64,000 bases of DNA. Origin: Schizochytrium sp. TIO01 (lineage: Eukaryota; Sar; Bigyra; Thraustochytrida; Thraustochytriidae). This document shows, piece by piece, positions 22,601 through 32,325 of the stretch (position 1 is the stretch's first letter; each line of letters begins with the position of its first letter). The notes under the pieces were generated by a model. The model did no database searches. It had not been told where the DNA came from and saw only the letters and a list, made by a program, of their open reading frames with translations. Both the position numbers and the translations under genes were made by a program. The DNA is taken from assembly GCA_004764695.1 (NCBI GenBank), contig SMSO01000014.1:633148-697147 (forward strand), written 5' to 3'.

Positions 22601-25600
22601 GTACTACTGTGGAAAAGTCTTCTTTGGAGAAAAAGAAGAACTCCGATGAGTCTGAAGAATCATGGGTTCAGTGTAACCAGTGCAACCGGTGGTATCACCA
22701 GATTTGTGCCATGTTCAATGGGCGCAATGAAGAAGCAAAACAGAGTCAATACTTCTGCCCAATGTGTATTCTTCGGCACCTTGACAAGGCTCGTCTGGAC
22801 CGTATCCCTGACCACATTGCAACAGCAAAAGGCAAAGGTTTCCGCGCAAAGGACTTGCCACGTACTAAGTTTAGCGACTTCATCGAGGAGCGTTTAGTGG
22901 GGCGAATTCTGGACGAGCGCAAACGCGAAGCAAAGAAGCAGAATCTTCTGCTCGGGGACATCCCTGTCCCTGGTGAATTAACTATTCGTGTAGTATTGAA
23001 CAAGGAAACTGAAGTGCTTCCCCGCCAGAACCTCGAACGCTTATACAAAGATCCTCCTTACAACTACCCACGCTCCTTTCCGCACCGCGTAAAGTGTGTC
23101 CTTCTCTTTCAGAATATTGATGGTGTTGATGTGCTCATCTTTGCACTCTACACGCAGACATATGGGTCGGATTGCCCTGAGCCTAATGCCCGTACATTGT
23201 ACATTGCGTATCTCGACTCTGTGTTTTACCTTGAACCTCGGTTCTTGCGTACACCGATTTACCATGAGCTTCTTCTCGCTACTTTCGAATATGAAAAGCG
23301 CCGTGGTATCACGAAGTCCTTTATTTGGGCTTGTCCACCCATGGCTGGTGATGACTACATCCTGTACTGTCACCCTCGTGAACAGAGGACTCAAAAGGTT
23401 GATATGCTTCGATCTTGGTACTGGATTCTCCTCGAGCAAGCACGTAAAGAACACATTGTCTGCTCTGTTGACAATCTCTTCGATGCTTACTTTCGCCGTG
23501 TTTGCAGTCCTTGTGGTGTCCCTAATTTTGAAGGTGACTACTGGCCAGGTGTAACAGAACAGTATATCACAGATCTCGAAAAGGAGAAGGTAGATCCCAA
23601 GGGTGTAGCTCCGCGTACGAAACGAGCCAACGCCCGCAATAAGAATGCGAGCAAGAAGAAGAATGCAAGCAAGAACAGTAAGAAGAACGCAGCTAAAAAG
23701 TCGAAGAAGGGTCGCACTGCTGCTGCCAAGAAGTCAAAAGCGAAGTCCAAGAGTAAGATGCGTACTCGTCCTAATGATCGTAAGGGTTCTCAAATTAAGG
23801 AGGAAGCAATTGAGGAAGAGGAAGAGGAAGAAGACGACCCTCTATGGCCTCCTCCCCAGCCTGCAAAGTGGGTTGAGATCCCACAGCAGGATGCTCTTAC
23901 AGCAAAGATTGGAGAATATCTGAAGAGTACCAAAGAAGACTTCTTTGTTGTTTACTTTCACCATATTTGTGCAAATTGTGCGGTTCGCATTGACCAGCCA
24001 GATCAGCTATTCTGGTTGCCACGTCGATACAAGGAAGGTATGGGAAGTTTGGATGTTCAGAAGAAGCGTTATGCTCCGCCGTATTGCCTGTGCGACTCAT
24101 GTTACCGAGAGGCCTACAAAAGCGAACACAATCGGGAGCCCGATGCAAAACCCCCATTGACACTTAAAGAACTCGAAGAGCGCAAGGACATTAAGACCGA
24201 ACAAGATGCATCTTCCTCTCCTGCAAATGGTGGCGACAATTCTGGAAACAAACGCAAGATTGTAGATGGTAGCCATTCAAGTGGACCTAAGGAGACCAAG
24301 GTCAAGGATGAACCCGCTCTCAAAAAGTCCAAACCTGACGGCTATTCTGCGAATTATACTTCGACATCTTCCTCCGTAGAGAACAAGACTGCGGCAAATG
24401 GTATGGCGGGTGCTACATCCAATTCAGCAGCCCAAGGTAAACCTCCTGCTGAAAGTACTGCTTCGGGTGGTTTATCTGGTTCTGGAAGTTCTCAATCCGG
24501 GAAGAAGGGTGACGAGACCATGGCCGTCGATGCGAAAGCTGGGGATGCTCATAAGACATCTGACGGAGGTTCTCAGGTTCCTTCTTCCGCCGCGGTCGGT
24601 TCGAATCCTGGGTCTAGTGCAGCAAATGGTTCTTCGCCAGTCGGGCAAAATGCGGCTGGGGCTGCCAGTAATAGTGCTGCTGGCTCAAACGAGTCCAAGG
24701 AAGAAGAGTCAAAGTCCACTGATAAGTCTAAGAACTCAGAGCCATCTGAAGAAGCTGTTCATGCAAGCGGGAATAAGGTGTCTGCAGATGCAACCTCTAA
24801 GGCTGGAGGACTCGAGGAAGAGAGTAAGGTTGGAGGAGCTGAAGAAAACCCTTCAAACAGAAGTGAAGTGGGCAAGCCTGCGGGCTCTACCGATGAATCA
24901 AGCAAAAAGTCCGATGCTAAATCTTCTGGAGCGAAGGCAGAAACTGTGGGCGTCGCAACACGCCGTAGCAGACGTCAGCAGCTTCGCAAGAGCAATGCTG
25001 CCAATCTCGAGGCCGATGATGGTGAAACAAAAATGAAGGAAGAAAGAATCTCTGAGGGTTCACTGGAGGGTGGTGATTCACAAAATAATAGTAATGATGA
25101 TGCTGAGAAAAGGAGATCAAACGGCAATGGCGAAAACGACGGGTCCAAGAATAGTGCTGGTGAAAATGGTGATGGCGATGCAGACGCTAAGATTAACAAC
25201 AATGAGGGTTCATCCAATATGTCTGAAGGAGAATCAAAACTCGATGGTGATAACAACGAAGAAGGTGATAATAAGGTTGTAATCAAAGCCGAGCCAAACG
25301 ATTCATTAGATACTGATTCATTATTAAAGGATGAAGAGGATAAAGCGACTCATATTCTCGAGGATGAGGACCGTATTTTGCCTCCGAACACAGAAGCAAA
25401 ACCACAGAATCCGTGGGTTATTCGCCCTTGCACTCTGGATGAGATGGAGTTGAAACGTGCCTATATTCAATACGAAACAAAGGATCCAGATCCGCTGATG
25501 GATAATCAGTTCTTTGACACTCGTCAGCAGTTCCTTTCTCTTTGCCAAGGTAACCATTACCAGTTTGATCAGCTGCGTCGGGCTAAGCACAGCAGTATGA

Positions 25601-26361
25601 TGGTGTTATATCATCTGCACAACCCTGACGAGCCTGGTTTTGTTACTACTTGTAACACTTGCTCGCAAGAAATTAAGGATGATTCCTGGTATAAGTGTAC
25701 TGTCTGCGAGGACTTTGACTCATGCAATAATTGCCATAAAACTAGACCGCACCCGCACCCGATGAAAATTACCGAGCAGAAGCGCTCTACAGCAGACCGC
25801 AAGAAGAACAGCAGCCGTGCTCAGAACGTCAAATTACATATGGAGCTTCTGGCCCATGCAGCGGGTTGTACTAATGATCCTTGCGAGCAGTACAGCAACT
25901 GCGCGAAGATGAAGGCATTGTTGAACCATGGCAAGACATGTAAGGTTCGCTTGCAAGGCAAGTGTCTTGTATGTCGTCGAATCTGGGTTCTTTTACAGAT
26001 TCATGCTCGGAAATGTCGTATCCCGATGGGTCGTTGCCCTGTGCCTCGCTGTGCAGATATTCGCACTCAGATCCGTCGCGCGCAGGCTGCCATGTCAGAT
26101 CGCCGTATCCAGGCTCAGTCACACCGTATGGCTAACGAACGTGAGGGTGCCCCTGGAATGCCAAACGGAGTTCCAGGCTATCCTGCTCAGGGCCCTCCTC
26201 AGCCCGGGTATGGCGCCCCAGGAATGCATCCCTCGGCATACAACACTGGCCCGGTGCAGCCACAACAGCCCCCGCAGCCTCAGATGCCTCCGCAGCAGCG
26301 TCGACCTGGAATGGGCAAACCCTCATCTCGTCAAGGAAAGGGTGACGTTCAGCGTCGCTAG
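19639..26361 (+). CDS. EP300-like: CBP/p300-type histone acetyltransferase, copy B (intact)
   Basis: 2240-aa nuclear coactivator and acetyl-CoA-dependent lysine acetyltransferase in one uninterrupted frame. Domains: His/Pro/Gln-rich N-terminus, KIX about 140-210, TAZ1 284-372 (HCCC-type zinc ligands), coiled coil 435-477, Gln/Pro-rich linker, bromodomain 800-915, Cys-rich PHD/RING-like region 929-1040, KAT11 HAT from about 1047 with IWACPP (Trp1230) and catalytic WY (Tyr1261), Lys-rich loop about 1328-1375, second zinc-like module (ICANC...LCDSCY) about 1442-1505, a roughly 400-aa Ser/Glu/Asn-rich disordered insert, the final HAT segment (PDPLMDNQFF, RRAKHSSMMVLYHLHNP), ZZ about 2002-2045, TAZ2 2065-2160 and a Pro/Gln-rich tail. 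The KIX lies before TAZ1, the reverse of animal CBP. It is an ancient paralogue of the gene at 2473: domains align closely and linkers do not. ATG 19639 is the first methionine of the frame. Confidence 0.97.
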   Translation: MSHPGGYPQGGPPPPPGQGQHPQHGQHPQHPQHPQHPQHGQHPQHQRPSGQSMYGAPPYQQQQHRPYPGQGQGYSGQPQHMSAPPPPPTHQQMSHMSHGHPQGGYGPHGGHHPQQGPSSQQQHAQSQSQSQQDGPGQVAWQDPQRDYDMRRQMIAQIVRLLQQRKPDAPREWLQKLPDMARRLEDKLYRNAVSEKEYKDPATLKQRLQRIAMRMAEHRPFPGSNGPPDARPGNDYPINPPVKPENDYPGNPSSARESTTVPSGHGGAGAYNRAPGPGGPSSHHAAVLRQQQQRLLLLRHASKCAVEEPDICPHTQHCKQMKALWKHIAKCKDKQCQFPHCVSSRYVLSHYHRCKNPKCEVCRPVKDAIQKQQESSGMPNRGNPRPPHPPTGVLQSGGSMPPHSAHPGHRPGVSGSSMYKSSSPPPPPSGSSADASQRALIEKLERERKAAEDAARRQTLKVQQLEKQMQDLQRQASAGSTDDSNVANLNNSGSGPLAIPKRVPSQPKDKRPLSRQSSNTSASAHSASGMPNNNGSSYPPKPGHHGGPPSASSSPTPHMPQHPSYPRPPQGPHQQPQHQQHPRAHPTPQQQHPQQHQPRPQYQQHSQQPTHPQQQRPQYQSHPAPQHPQQQQQQQQQQQRPQYQQQQRPQQQQHGPRGPMPAPHAPQHPQQQQQQQTQMRPPQMGPGAGPMQHYQPPMHGARPPHLNREMPRPAPRPDGQPNYQNAYPQSAVYNKEAAHPSNHTAPSSSVIRQQKMPPHPQQQPQHPPRPQNNTAFSGVVSLINTLHQDDIKNHISSLVRFSAQIKPAELRTKLTPLLRKQMDLQFAYIFLKPVDPIAMEIPDYFDVVKNPMDLTTIKRRLDSSWYKTMKSFASDVLLVYDNAILYNPVTPDGYGVNETAREYAQIFIDDYNKLLLKLKDEESKKRSNAEACRLCGGRQFLFEPPVYYCHSCNQKIRRGAHYYPSPDGKMYWCVTCYGSLRTPIELEDGTTVEKSSLEKKKNSDESEESWVQCNQCNRWYHQICAMFNGRNEEAKQSQYFCPMCILRHLDKARLDRIPDHIATAKGKGFRAKDLPRTKFSDFIEERLVGRILDERKREAKKQNLLLGDIPVPGELTIRVVLNKETEVLPRQNLERLYKDPPYNYPRSFPHRVKCVLLFQNIDGVDVLIFALYTQTYGSDCPEPNARTLYIAYLDSVFYLEPRFLRTPIYHELLLATFEYEKRRGITKSFIWACPPMAGDDYILYCHPREQRTQKVDMLRSWYWILLEQARKEHIVCSVDNLFDAYFRRVCSPCGVPNFEGDYWPGVTEQYITDLEKEKVDPKGVAPRTKRANARNKNASKKKNASKNSKKNAAKKSKKGRTAAAKKSKAKSKSKMRTRPNDRKGSQIKEEAIEEEEEEEDDPLWPPPQPAKWVEIPQQDALTAKIGEYLKSTKEDFFVVYFHHICANCAVRIDQPDQLFWLPRRYKEGMGSLDVQKKRYAPPYCLCDSCYREAYKSEHNREPDAKPPLTLKELEERKDIKTEQDASSSPANGGDNSGNKRKIVDGSHSSGPKETKVKDEPALKKSKPDGYSANYTSTSSSVENKTAANGMAGATSNSAAQGKPPAESTASGGLSGSGSSQSGKKGDETMAVDAKAGDAHKTSDGGSQVPSSAAVGSNPGSSAANGSSPVGQNAAGAASNSAAGSNESKEEESKSTDKSKNSEPSEEAVHASGNKVSADATSKAGGLEEESKVGGAEENPSNRSEVGKPAGSTDESSKKSDAKSSGAKAETVGVATRRSRRQQLRKSNAANLEADDGETKMKEERISEGSLEGGDSQNNSNDDAEKRRSNGNGENDGSKNSAGENGDGDADAKINNNEGSSNMSEGESKLDGDNNEEGDNKVVIKAEPNDSLDTDSLLKDEEDKATHILEDEDRILPPNTEAKPQNPWVIRPCTLDEMELKRAYIQYETKDPDPLMDNQFFDTRQQFLSLCQGNHYQFDQLRRAKHSSMMVLYHLHNPDEPGFVTTCNTCSQEIKDDSWYKCTVCEDFDSCNNCHKTRPHPHPMKITEQKRSTADRKKNSSRAQNVKLHMELLAHAAGCTNDPCEQYSNCAKMKALLNHGKTCKVRLQGKCLVCRRIWVLLQIHARKCRIPMGRCPVPRCADIRTQIRRAQAAMSDRRIQAQSHRMANEREGAPGMPNGVPGYPAQGPPQPGYGAPGMHPSAYNTGPVQPQQPPQPQMPPQQRRPGMGKPSSRQGKGDVQRR

Positions 26362-27171
26362 ATGAAAAATCATTGTGAATGTTCTCTCTTGAGGTTCTTT
26401 GATATGGTGTAGTGTGGTGCCCTTCGGTCACCCTTTCACTATGCCAACAAACAAAATTTAATGCCTTGCGTGGTACATACATATTGTGGTACCTCTGATT
26501 TTTACAGAAAGTTGAAGATAATTGTGGAGTGATGTACGATGTAATGACATATCATTGTGAACGGTCCACAAGGCCTTGAATTGAGTGTTGATTACAGTCA
26601 CGCCTGCCGTCTCGCTCAATTTTTTGCCCCTCTTTCGTCCCGGACCGTACAACGAATATCAAACGATGTGTTTGAAATCTTCGAAAGATAATTGGACAAC
26701 TTATAAAAAATCTAAAAAAATAAGAGTACATAATAACTACCTACTGAATAAAGACATGGACAATTTCCTTTTCTTAGTTTTAAATCTTAGTCATTCTAAA
26801 CCATATCAAAATCAAGTGCAGAGTAAAGAGCAAAGAAAGTTTTGACAATCTCTACTTCCAGAATTCTCGTTGTGCCTTTTATAAGTAAATCATATTTACC
26901 TCCCAATGCTGCCCAAAGAAACGATAACTTGTTGCCCAAGGCTTGAAGAAGGTTCTATACGCAGGCTCAATAATGTCCCAGATTCAGAATAAGAATCGAC
27001 AAGTCTTAGGGTTCTTAAAGCTTTGAAAAAAAAGAAAAAAGAAAGAGAGAAAAATCGCAGCGAAGGTGCAGAGTTCATGATCTTGCGTGCGTGGTGTGTT
27101 TTGTGCAATATATATAACCCTTGAACAAAGTTGCTAGCGCGAGCCAGTGATAATTTACTCACTTAGCTAGC
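26362..27171. other. Convergent intergenic region
   Basis: 3' flanks of KAT3 copy B (+) and the Tim17-like gene (-). AT-rich with short A/T runs. No gene or structured element recognised. Confidence 0.5.
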
Positions 27172-27969
27172 TCATGCTTGTTCATCATGCTTGTTTGTCT
27201 TGCTCGAAATGCGAGCATAATCAGCTTTGATCTGCTCACCTCGAGACAGCCTCCACTCTTCGAAAGCTTGAAGGCCCAGAGCACCTGCAGCACAGAAAAG
27301 ACCCGCCATGACAGCTCCCCCGGGAATACGCATAGGAGAACCAAATGCTTGAACAACAGCAGCGCCGGTGCCAGCGCCGATGAGGCCACACTGGAAAGGG
27401 TCGCCCTTTCCTTCCGGTCTGATCACATTGGCCACCTCCAAGACGGAGAAGTAAAGTCCACTCACGAGGAAAAAGTTTACGCCCATGCCGAGTGCATACT
27501 TCGCTGTGGGCGTGTGGTGTTTGATGCTCATGAAAACACCGCAAAGTGAACCAAAGGCAGCAAAACCTGCGCTGCGCTCCGCCACGCGAATGGCTGAATC
27601 CTGGTTAAGTTGCGAAGGCGCGTAGTAGAGTTTCTCAGCGGCCTTTGACAGCCTTGCGATGCCCTGAGCAGAATCTAGCACATCGGAATGTGAATAGATT
27701 CCAGTTTTACTGATCACCTCGTGCTCCGTGGCGGAAGTATCCTTTGGATTGGTGAAACCAGACGGAGCAGGCACAGCGGCAGAGTTTGCAGCCCCTGGCG
27801 GAAGCAATAAAAGGTCAATCGCGCGTTGTGCAGGCAGAGGAATGCTGCTGCGCTTTTCCTCGAGCCAAGATGGCCATGCGTTTTCGCTACGGGATTCAGG
27901 GGTTAATGCTGTTGGTGTCGTTATTGCGGATGCATCTTGGGCTCCTTCACGAGCATCGTCGGCGCTCAT
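27172..27969 (-). CDS. Four-helix membrane protein, Tim17/22/23-superfamily-like
   Basis: 265 aa. The first ~130 residues are polar and Ala/Ser/Pro-rich. Four Gly/Ala-rich hydrophobic segments follow: about 133-150 (GFAAFGSLCGVFMSI), 157-183, 192-210 (CGLIGAGTGAAVV) and 214-236 (IPGGAVMAGLFCAAGALGL). The segment RPEGKGDPF before the third helix, then G-rich IGAGTGA, matches the general Tim17/Tim22/Tim23/PMP24 pattern of a charged loop and GxxxG-rich helices. Members form protein channels of the mitochondrial inner membrane, subunits of complex I, or peroxisomal proteins. The long N-terminus is unlike compact Tim17 and closer to Tim23-type proteins, but I cannot name the subunit. ATG 27969 is the first in frame. 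It converges with KAT3 copy B. Confidence 0.65.
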   Translation of the reverse strand: MSADDAREGAQDASAITTPTALTPESRSENAWPSWLEEKRSSIPLPAQRAIDLLLLPPGAANSAAVPAPSGFTNPKDTSATEHEVISKTGIYSHSDVLDSAQGIARLSKAAEKLYYAPSQLNQDSAIRVAERSAGFAAFGSLCGVFMSIKHHTPTAKYALGMGVNFFLVSGLYFSVLEVANVIRPEGKGDPFQCGLIGAGTGAAVVQAFGSPMRIPGGAVMAGLFCAAGALGLQAFEEWRLSRGEQIKADYARISSKTNKHDEQA

Positions 27970-30345
27970 GGTGTCTGTCTACTGCCTTGCGGTGACGCTC
28001 TCTTTAGAGCCAAAGTCAACAGAAGAACGGAGCCCTCCAATAACTTTGGTGGAATCTGCTGATGAAGATGTCTTTGATCCCCCCAAAGAAGCTCAACAAC
28101 GAGGGTTTCCCTTTTCACAGCTTCGGCTTGAGCAAGCAGACTCCAAACAAAGCGCAGTGACTGCAAGTTTTAATAATCAATGCTACTATTTAGGCTATTA
28201 TTACCATTGTAGAATATATTACCTGTAGTACTAGGTACTTAGTCACCTACAATCAAACAACGCGAAGAGTTCGTAGGCAGCTAGCTGCTTTTAAAGAAAA
28301 TGGGGCCTTGTATACATGAGTCAAGCAACGCCGAGACATTCGCCAATTGAGGATAGATGAATAGTAAAGAGAAACCTAAGGAGTTTCCTCGAGCAAATTC
28401 CTCAGCGAAATAGGAACCGGGGAGGTTTATCAGGCGCAGCAAGTAGCAGCTCCTTTATATTAAGTTAGTCAATTTATGGTCATCCAGGGCGTAAAAAACG
28501 TTCTATTAGTTCGAGTGAGAAACCCCATTTACGTACTCCACCAGAGAATGAGGGGAACAGAATACGCTGACAATGGCAAGGTAGGTTGCCAAATAGGTTG
28601 TACGAATTTCTAACTGCCTACATTTAGCAGAAGACAACCTCTGGCAAAGGCTGATACATTTATGATAAAGCTAGAGATTATTTCCGACATATGCGTCCCT
28701 TTGATCTGACACTTGGGCTGTACAGTTGACACATGAGGAGAACAGTACATAGTCCACTGGAGTAGTTGAGGAATCTGATACTTGTGCAAAAATTTATTCT
28801 TCAGAGTTTATCACTCATTGTTGTGAAGGCTTCTCAAAAATCAAATGACCTGTGGCAGACACGTGACTGCAAAAAGTGAGTAATTCCACTATCGTCTCTT
28901 CAAAAGCATTGCCATATTGTTATGCGGTAAGTGTATTCATACGTAACCTCTATTGAAAGGGGAAAGAAAGGGGAAAGAAAGGTGAAAAAAATATATAACG
29001 AAGAAGTGGCGGCTGAGATCCGGTGAGAAACTGAAGCGATCAGAACGTCTTCAGAGTTATTGATGAAAACCGTAATGAATTGAAAGCTTCCTACCATAAG
29101 ATACATATTAATATGTTAAAATAGTTTTCTCTCTTCAGAAATTGCAAATAGGGCAAATGGGCACCAGCTAAATCATGAATTGACACTTCTAATAGTAGTT
29201 GAAAAATTAAAGCATGTGCTGACGGGGTGAACTAGTGAGGTACTGTGTAATGTGTGGATTACTTCTCCATTCCTATAATCTCCTCTTGATGAAACAAGTA
29301 AGCACGCGTTTCCTTCTCGGGGAACGCGCAAGAAGCTTTCTTATGGTTTTGTATATAATAGCAGCATGACGATAAATTAAGAGCGTGAAACTTTCAACAC
29401 CAGCGGCCTAAACACCCTTCTTCTGGTAAACAATTTTCTTTTTCGTTTAAGAAAGCCAGTTGAATCAACTGTGGAAGACGATTTCCGCAGTGCTTCTTCT
29501 TAACTTAGGATGTTTGGAGCGCACCCATATTGCCTTAAGCTTGTCTAAAATGGATTGCTTCTGTATCGGCAATTTTCCAAGCTACGGATAGTCTAAATAA
29601 CATGATCAGCTACCTCGTTGGGGCTTATCAGATATGGCTAGCTTTCCTTTTTGTACAGGCCCCATTTGCCCGGGCTTGGCTAGCTTGGATGGATAAATAC
29701 AAGCTCAAGAAGTTGAACGTATTCTTTATATTGCACTTACCACCTGAGCTGCACAGTGGACCATTACTTTACCTCATGAATAGTTTATGGACTCTTTTTC
29801 AATCTCCATTCCAATAGCAAGGTAGCCTGGCCTGGACAAACGATAGGAATCCAGTTTTGAATATAGTGGATCCTATTTTGAGGGGGTACAACAAAAATTT
29901 GGCCTGCGGGAAACATTTGATTTGATCACCACAGCTGTGTATGTTGCTGTGACACTGTGGAGGTTCGTTCGAAGTTTTGCAAGGGATTGTCCATGGCAAC
30001 CAATTTTGTCACTGTGACGAAGTGGCACAGATCTGCAGGGCTCAAAATATGCATGGAGGCGTTGATTAATTTGACGTGGAAAGGACCCATGTACTGTTGA
30101 AGCGCGCGGAATCCTCGAAATGAATACCAGGCCATTGCAAACACCAAATTTAGCGAGGTAGTCCAAATAGCTTATCTGGGCCCACGTTGGTTGTAGACAA
30201 GGTTTACTCAGCTTCTGCATACATATCGTGTTGCAAGATAGAGAGAGAGAGAGCAATACTGGGTTTAAGCTCCAGAACTCAAACCCAGGTACAATCTCTT
30301 GACATTCGCATCGTTTTAGAAGAGATCTGCATTAGATTTTTCAAA
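27970..30345. other. Intergenic between divergent genes
   Basis: About 2.4 kb separates the Tim17-like gene (-) from kinase 1 (+), so both promoters should lie here. I see only short repeats: GGGGAAAGAAA units near 28957-28985 and a (GA)n run at about 30238-30252 just before kinase 1. No gene is supported. Confidence 0.5.
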
Positions 30346-32325
30346 ATGGGCAATGGAGCTAGCTTTCACAGCGACAATGATCCATCCGAACCAGTTTCGG
30401 ACACGAGCCCGATCGAGATACTTACGGTTGATGGACCAGGGAAAATGCAAATGACTCGAATGTCGTTAGCGCGCCCGCCATCGTTGAAAGCAATTCGGGG
30501 AGAGTCAATGGCAAACAGTTTACCATCATTTAAACGTCTTCGTACCAGACGAACTTCTTTACGAAGGCTGCTCATGGACGGAGATGACGAAGAAGGGCCG
30601 TCACCTACAACTGCTGACGAAATTATCTCTCCTCTAGACTTTTCACCAGACTCATCTGCCTCCATTGCACGTCGAACCTCCGCAGAGGCTCGCAGCCGCC
30701 GTTTGAGTAGCAGCAGTCTTCATCGCATCTGGAGAGAAAGCATTGACTGTGCATCGGATAATCGACAGAGCACTCACTTGCGTTTTCAACCTAAAAACAG
30801 TTTCGCCGCAATGTCCTATCGTATGCTTTTGGCAAACTCTGGGCGTTTTGGGGGTATGTTTGATGCAGCTAAAACAGAGGACGGAAACCTTATTGTTCTC
30901 GGAAAGGGCATGGAGGGCGAGGTATTTCGAGTCAAGAAGAAAGGCTCAGGGGGACGCCAGTATGCACTTAAAACAGTTCACTTACGAAGTTCCGGGGAAG
31001 CCGAGCGTGCTTTTGAGCTTCGACACCTTGCTCGTCTTTCTCATCCGAACATTGTGCGATTACATGAAGCATTTAAGCACAATTCGAAGACTTACTTGCT
31101 AAGTTTCGAATTGGGTCAAGGCGGGGATCTTCTTTCTCGACTTCAAAAAGATGGAGCGATGGAGGAGTCTCGGACTGCATATGTCTTGGCTCAAATCCTT
31201 AGCGCTCTTCAATACCTGCATTTCCACAATGTTATCCATCGCGATATCAAATTAGAAAATTTTGTTTTTCGCTGGCCCGACCATGACGAGGTTATTCTAG
31301 TCGATTTTGGCCTTGCGAAGCTTACTGACACTCAGACAGTGCATACTTCTGAGGTGGGTACTATTCACTATCTTAGTCCAGAAGTGATTAAGCACTCTTA
31401 CTCATTCCCAGCCGATCTTTGGTCTCTAGGTGTTGTTGCGTACATGATGCTAACAGCAAAACGCCCCTTTCGAGGTACGACGGATGAGCAAATCATGCAA
31501 CGAATCATTTCGTGTGACGTCAGCTATCCTGATAATCTCTGGGGACACCTTAGTGTAGAGGCGCGAAATTTTGTTCAGTCTTTATTAATCGAAGATCAAT
31601 TTAAGCGCCCAACGGCTGAAGAAGCACGACAAGATCGTTGGATTCGGGAAACAGCACGTACACTGTACCTCCCTTTGATGGATCGCGCATCGACTAATGA
31701 TCCTTCGTCATCACTGTCATCTCATTCCACGTCTGATGAGAACGTTTCTCGAGCTAGTTCTAACAGTGAGGTTCTGGAGATGTCCATCGAAGACGTTGTA
31801 GTGAGAATGCGAGCATTCGTAGAATTAACAGAGTTCAAGCGTTATGCGCTCAGACAACTTGCACGAGAGGCATCGGATGAAGTTCTGTCGGAAATTATGG
31901 CACTGTTTCGCTACGTGGTAGCCCGAACACCTGGCGTTGTGACATACGAAAGGCTGCGAGATGTTATTCCGGACGATCTTATAGATGATGATGACTTGGA
32001 CAATGTTTTCGATGTGATTGATGATGATACTAAAGGCTATTTCACATGGAATGATTTTTGTGCGGTCCTCTACGATCCTGATTGGGAAAAGGCCCGTGTT
32101 AAGAGCGATCTTCGCACTGTCTTCCGCAGGTTCTCCTTTGCAGATAGCACCGAGGGTATCAGTGATGTAATTTCATCATCTAGTCTTTATTGTGTTTTTA
32201 GGGACACACACACCAAGGTCGAGGCTGATGAAATGTTAGCTGAAGTTCAAGCGGAACTTGGAATCCAGAATGCTTATCTCACCGAGGCAGACTTTGTTGA
32301 GCACATGATCCATTACCCCAAATAA
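30346..32325 (+). CDS. CDPK-like Ser/Thr protein kinase 1, N-myristoylation motif
   Basis: 659 aa from ATG 30346 (context CAAAATGG). The frame is open further upstream, but this start gives MGNGASFHS, a textbook N-myristoylation signal, and a better initiation context. A Ser/Arg-rich region is followed by the kinase domain at about 180-434: glycine loop GKGMEGEVF (from 186), YALK lysine, HRDIKLEN (298-305), DFG (320-322), and SPE in place of APE. The tail resembles a CDPK junction and EF-hand lobe: FKRYALRQLA, a first loop without acidic ligands (ARTPGVVTYERL), then a partial EF loop at 559-570 (DDDTKGYFTWND) keeping D1, D3, G6 and D12. Likely a membrane-tethered kinase with weak or no calcium control. 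It shares its start motif and layout with the kinase at 34711. Confidence 0.88.
   Translation: MGNGASFHSDNDPSEPVSDTSPIEILTVDGPGKMQMTRMSLARPPSLKAIRGESMANSLPSFKRLRTRRTSLRRLLMDGDDEEGPSPTTADEIISPLDFSPDSSASIARRTSAEARSRRLSSSSLHRIWRESIDCASDNRQSTHLRFQPKNSFAAMSYRMLLANSGRFGGMFDAAKTEDGNLIVLGKGMEGEVFRVKKKGSGGRQYALKTVHLRSSGEAERAFELRHLARLSHPNIVRLHEAFKHNSKTYLLSFELGQGGDLLSRLQKDGAMEESRTAYVLAQILSALQYLHFHNVIHRDIKLENFVFRWPDHDEVILVDFGLAKLTDTQTVHTSEVGTIHYLSPEVIKHSYSFPADLWSLGVVAYMMLTAKRPFRGTTDEQIMQRIISCDVSYPDNLWGHLSVEARNFVQSLLIEDQFKRPTAEEARQDRWIRETARTLYLPLMDRASTNDPSSSLSSHSTSDENVSRASSNSEVLEMSIEDVVVRMRAFVELTEFKRYALRQLAREASDEVLSEIMALFRYVVARTPGVVTYERLRDVIPDDLIDDDDLDNVFDVIDDDTKGYFTWNDFCAVLYDPDWEKARVKSDLRTVFRRFSFADSTEGISDVISSSSLYCVFRDTHTKVEADEMLAEVQAELGIQNAYLTEADFVEHMIHYPK

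Noticed and set aside
30187-30345. 53-residue N-terminal extension of kinase 1
   Set aside because: In frame, but the internal ATG at 30346 has a better context and creates an N-myristoylation signal matching the sister kinase.
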